Assembly (NCBI GenBank): GCA_020059985.1
Contig: JAGVCI010000026.1
Location: forward strand, 1 to 6,034
Length of the DNA stretch: 6,034 bases
From: Candidatus Peribacterales bacterium
GTDB lineage: Bacteria; Patescibacteriota; Gracilibacteria; Peribacterales; Peribacteraceae
Direction of reading: 5' to 3'
Made by a program: the position numbers and the translations under genes. Under the pieces are notes generated by a model. It ran no database searches. It worked only from the letters and a program-made list of their open reading frames with translations, and was not told the DNA's origin. This document shows positions 5,033 through 6,034 of the stretch, piece after piece (the stretch's first letter is position 1; each line of letters opens with the position of its first letter).

Positions 5033-6034
5033 CTATCGGCGCATGACCATCAGCCGTTCGTCTTCGTACAAAATCTCTGCGTCCGAGAATCTGTCGAAGA
5101 ATTTCTTTTCGAGAAGCAGAATGGTTCCGTGGGTCGTCTCGGGATCAAAGGAGTTGGCCACGACGATTCGTGGACTCAAATACCATCTGATGTGATGACC
5201 GGGGTAGCCGATGGCAAACACCATGTCGGTATCCTGCATTGTCGCGTCGATGCGCTCTGCATGTCCGTTCCAATACCCACGTGTATTAAAGAGTGGATAG
5301 ATCGTCGGTGATGGATTGATCGTCTCTGGTCCGGTGATTGCGAATGCATTGATCATCAGCATCGCGAGTACCACGCTTGTCCTGCGCGGAGAAAATGATC
5401 CGAGGAGTACGCCGATCGGGAGAGACCAGAAGATCAACTTCGACGAGTAGTACGGATGATCGGGTCCGAGGACGATCCCGATCGTTGTACCAATCAAAAG
5501 GAGCGCCCACACCGACCACGGCAAACGTTTGAGTGTTGCGGTGCTCCAAAGCGCGAGTGGAAGCAGCAACAGAAGAATCATCCACCAGACATTGATCTGT
5601 GTGGTGATGCGTTCGGCAATTCCGGAAAGTCCGTACATCGTTCCCCCATAGAGGAGGAGAGTGGCGGGGATACCCGGGTGCGTCACGATGTAGAGCGCGA
5701 TGGGAATTAAACTCAATCCGAGTGCCCAGAGGATGTCATCCGCTACGATCTTTTTTATTTTCATCCGTAGCCGGGGTTCATGAACCCCGGCTACGGAACG
5801 GAACCAGAGGTCCATTACGCGCCCGATGATCAAAAGGCCCGGAAACAGCAATCCCTGCGTTTTTGTCATGGTCGCAGCGACCGACGCGAGGAAGAGCCCG
5901 ACGATCCATCGTGACGATTGCTCGCGGCTTGCGCGCAGATAGAAGTAGAGCGTCACGGACCAGAAGAACACGAGTGGCACGCTCAAGTACGCGAGACGAC
6001 TGAAGAGAATGTGACTGGTCCAGAGTGACGCGAC
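5033..6034 (-). CDS. Multi-pass membrane protein, GT39/ArnT-type glycosyltransferase-like, N-terminus cut by window edge
   Basis: The visible 333 residues are the C-terminal part of a polytopic membrane protein. The frame stays open to the right edge, so the real start is outside; the TTG at 5986 is not a start. Hydrophobic segments, numbered from the first residue visible at the right edge, lie at about 17-33, 43-56, 62-78, 101-118, 150-165, 173-190, 197-215 and 219-233. An extracytoplasmic-looking tail of about 95 residues follows. SRLAYLSVPLVFFW (12-25) and MTKTQGLLFPGLL (56-68) resemble the R...FF and TK..GLL patterns of PMT/ArnT-like enzymes, which transfer sugars from polyprenyl-phosphate carriers at the outer membrane face. 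The catalytic N-terminal loop is not in the window, so the assignment is tentative; an uncharacterised membrane protein of a polysaccharide cluster is the alternative. A perfect palindrome encodes residues 80-90, in a loop between two membrane segments. The stop is TAG, 47 nt before the epimerase. Confidence 0.75.
   Translation of the reverse strand, partial: VASLWTSHILFSRLAYLSVPLVFFWSVTLYFYLRASREQSSRWIVGLFLASVAATMTKTQGLLFPGLLIIGRVMDLWFRSVAGVHEPRLRMKIKKIVADDILWALGLSLIPIALYIVTHPGIPATLLLYGGTMYGLSGIAERITTQINVWWMILLLLLPLALWSTATLKRLPWSVWALLLIGTTIGIVLGPDHPYYSSKLIFWSLPIGVLLGSFSPRRTSVVLAMLMINAFAITGPETINPSPTIYPLFNTRGYWNGHAERIDATMQDTDMVFAIGYPGHHIRWYLSPRIVVANSFDPETTHGTILLLEKKFFDRFSDAEILYEDERLMVMRR
5764..5797. 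repeat. Perfect 34-bp palindrome inside the membrane-protein gene
   Basis: The arms TCCGTAGCCGGGGTTCA and TGAACCCCGGCTACGGA are exact 17-bp reverse complements with no spacer. In the minus-strand reading frame it encodes SVAGVHEPRLR plus the first base of the following Met codon. This places it in a charged loop between hydrophobic segments, where extra residues are likely tolerated. No T-run follows on either strand, so it is not a normal terminator. Its CCGTAG/CTACGG ends match those of the element at 2700-2758, pointing to a mobile or dispersed palindromic family that can sit in coding sequence, comparable in concept to the Rickettsia palindromic elements. Confidence 0.9.

Noticed and set aside
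5764..5797. Perfect palindrome as a rho-independent terminator
   Set aside because: It is inside an intact reading frame and no T-run follows on either strand.
5984..5986. TTG as start of the membrane protein
   Set aside because: The frame continues without a stop to the right edge, with protein-like sequence SHILFSRLAY before it, so the gene is truncated by the window.
1..6034. CRISPR arrays, tRNA or rRNA genes, insertion sequences
   Set aside because: No regularly spaced direct repeats, no cloverleaf or rRNA-like sequence and no transposase motifs were seen. Nearly all bases are inside the six genes.

Overview
The window is a piece of a bacterial surface-polysaccharide or glycoconjugate locus. 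G+C is roughly balanced by eye. It holds six protein-coding genes and almost no free intergenic space. The host cannot be named from the sequence. Compact spacing, no Shine-Dalgarno motif before any visible start, and -10-like hexamers almost touching the start codons suggest a lineage that uses leaderless mRNAs. A small-genome group such as Patescibacteria, or another leaderless-rich phylum, is a guess only. The standard genetic code fits: no conserved gene contains an in-frame TGA, and one gene ends in TGA.

Layout, left to right. Positions 1-701 (minus) hold an NAD-dependent nucleotide-sugar epimerase/dehydratase whose C-terminus lies beyond the left edge. Positions 771-1514 (minus) hold a NodB/CE4-type polysaccharide deacetylase without a signal peptide. 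Positions 1572-2705 (plus) hold a GT4-like glycosyltransferase. It is the only plus-strand gene, divergent from the deacetylase across 57 bp and convergent with the next gene across 63 bp. Positions 2769-4037 (minus) hold a UDP-sugar 6-dehydrogenase of the TviB/WbpO type, and 4077-4985 (minus) a second SDR epimerase/dehydratase. Positions 5033-6034 (minus) hold the C-terminal part of a multi-pass membrane protein resembling GT39/ArnT-type glycosyltransferases, with its N-terminus beyond the right edge.

How the genes may work together (inference): the dehydrogenase and the two SDR enzymes would make nucleotide-activated sugars, probably including a uronic acid. The GT4 enzyme would add sugars to a carrier on the cytoplasmic side. 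The membrane protein would use a lipid-linked sugar at the outer face. The deacetylase would remove N-acetyl or O-acetyl groups from an intermediate.

The most interesting non-gene signals are two palindromes that share CCGTAG...CTACGG ends. One is a perfect 34-bp palindrome lying in frame inside the membrane-protein gene. The other is a 59-bp element at the convergent junction that supplies the stop codon of the GT4 gene. A second signal is a recurring TANNNT-type hexamer 6-7 nt before four of the five visible starts, which predicts leaderless transcription, including a back-to-back pair in the 57-bp divergent gap. No RNA genes, CRISPR arrays, insertion sequences or origins are seen, and no gene-free stretch exceeds 70 bp.
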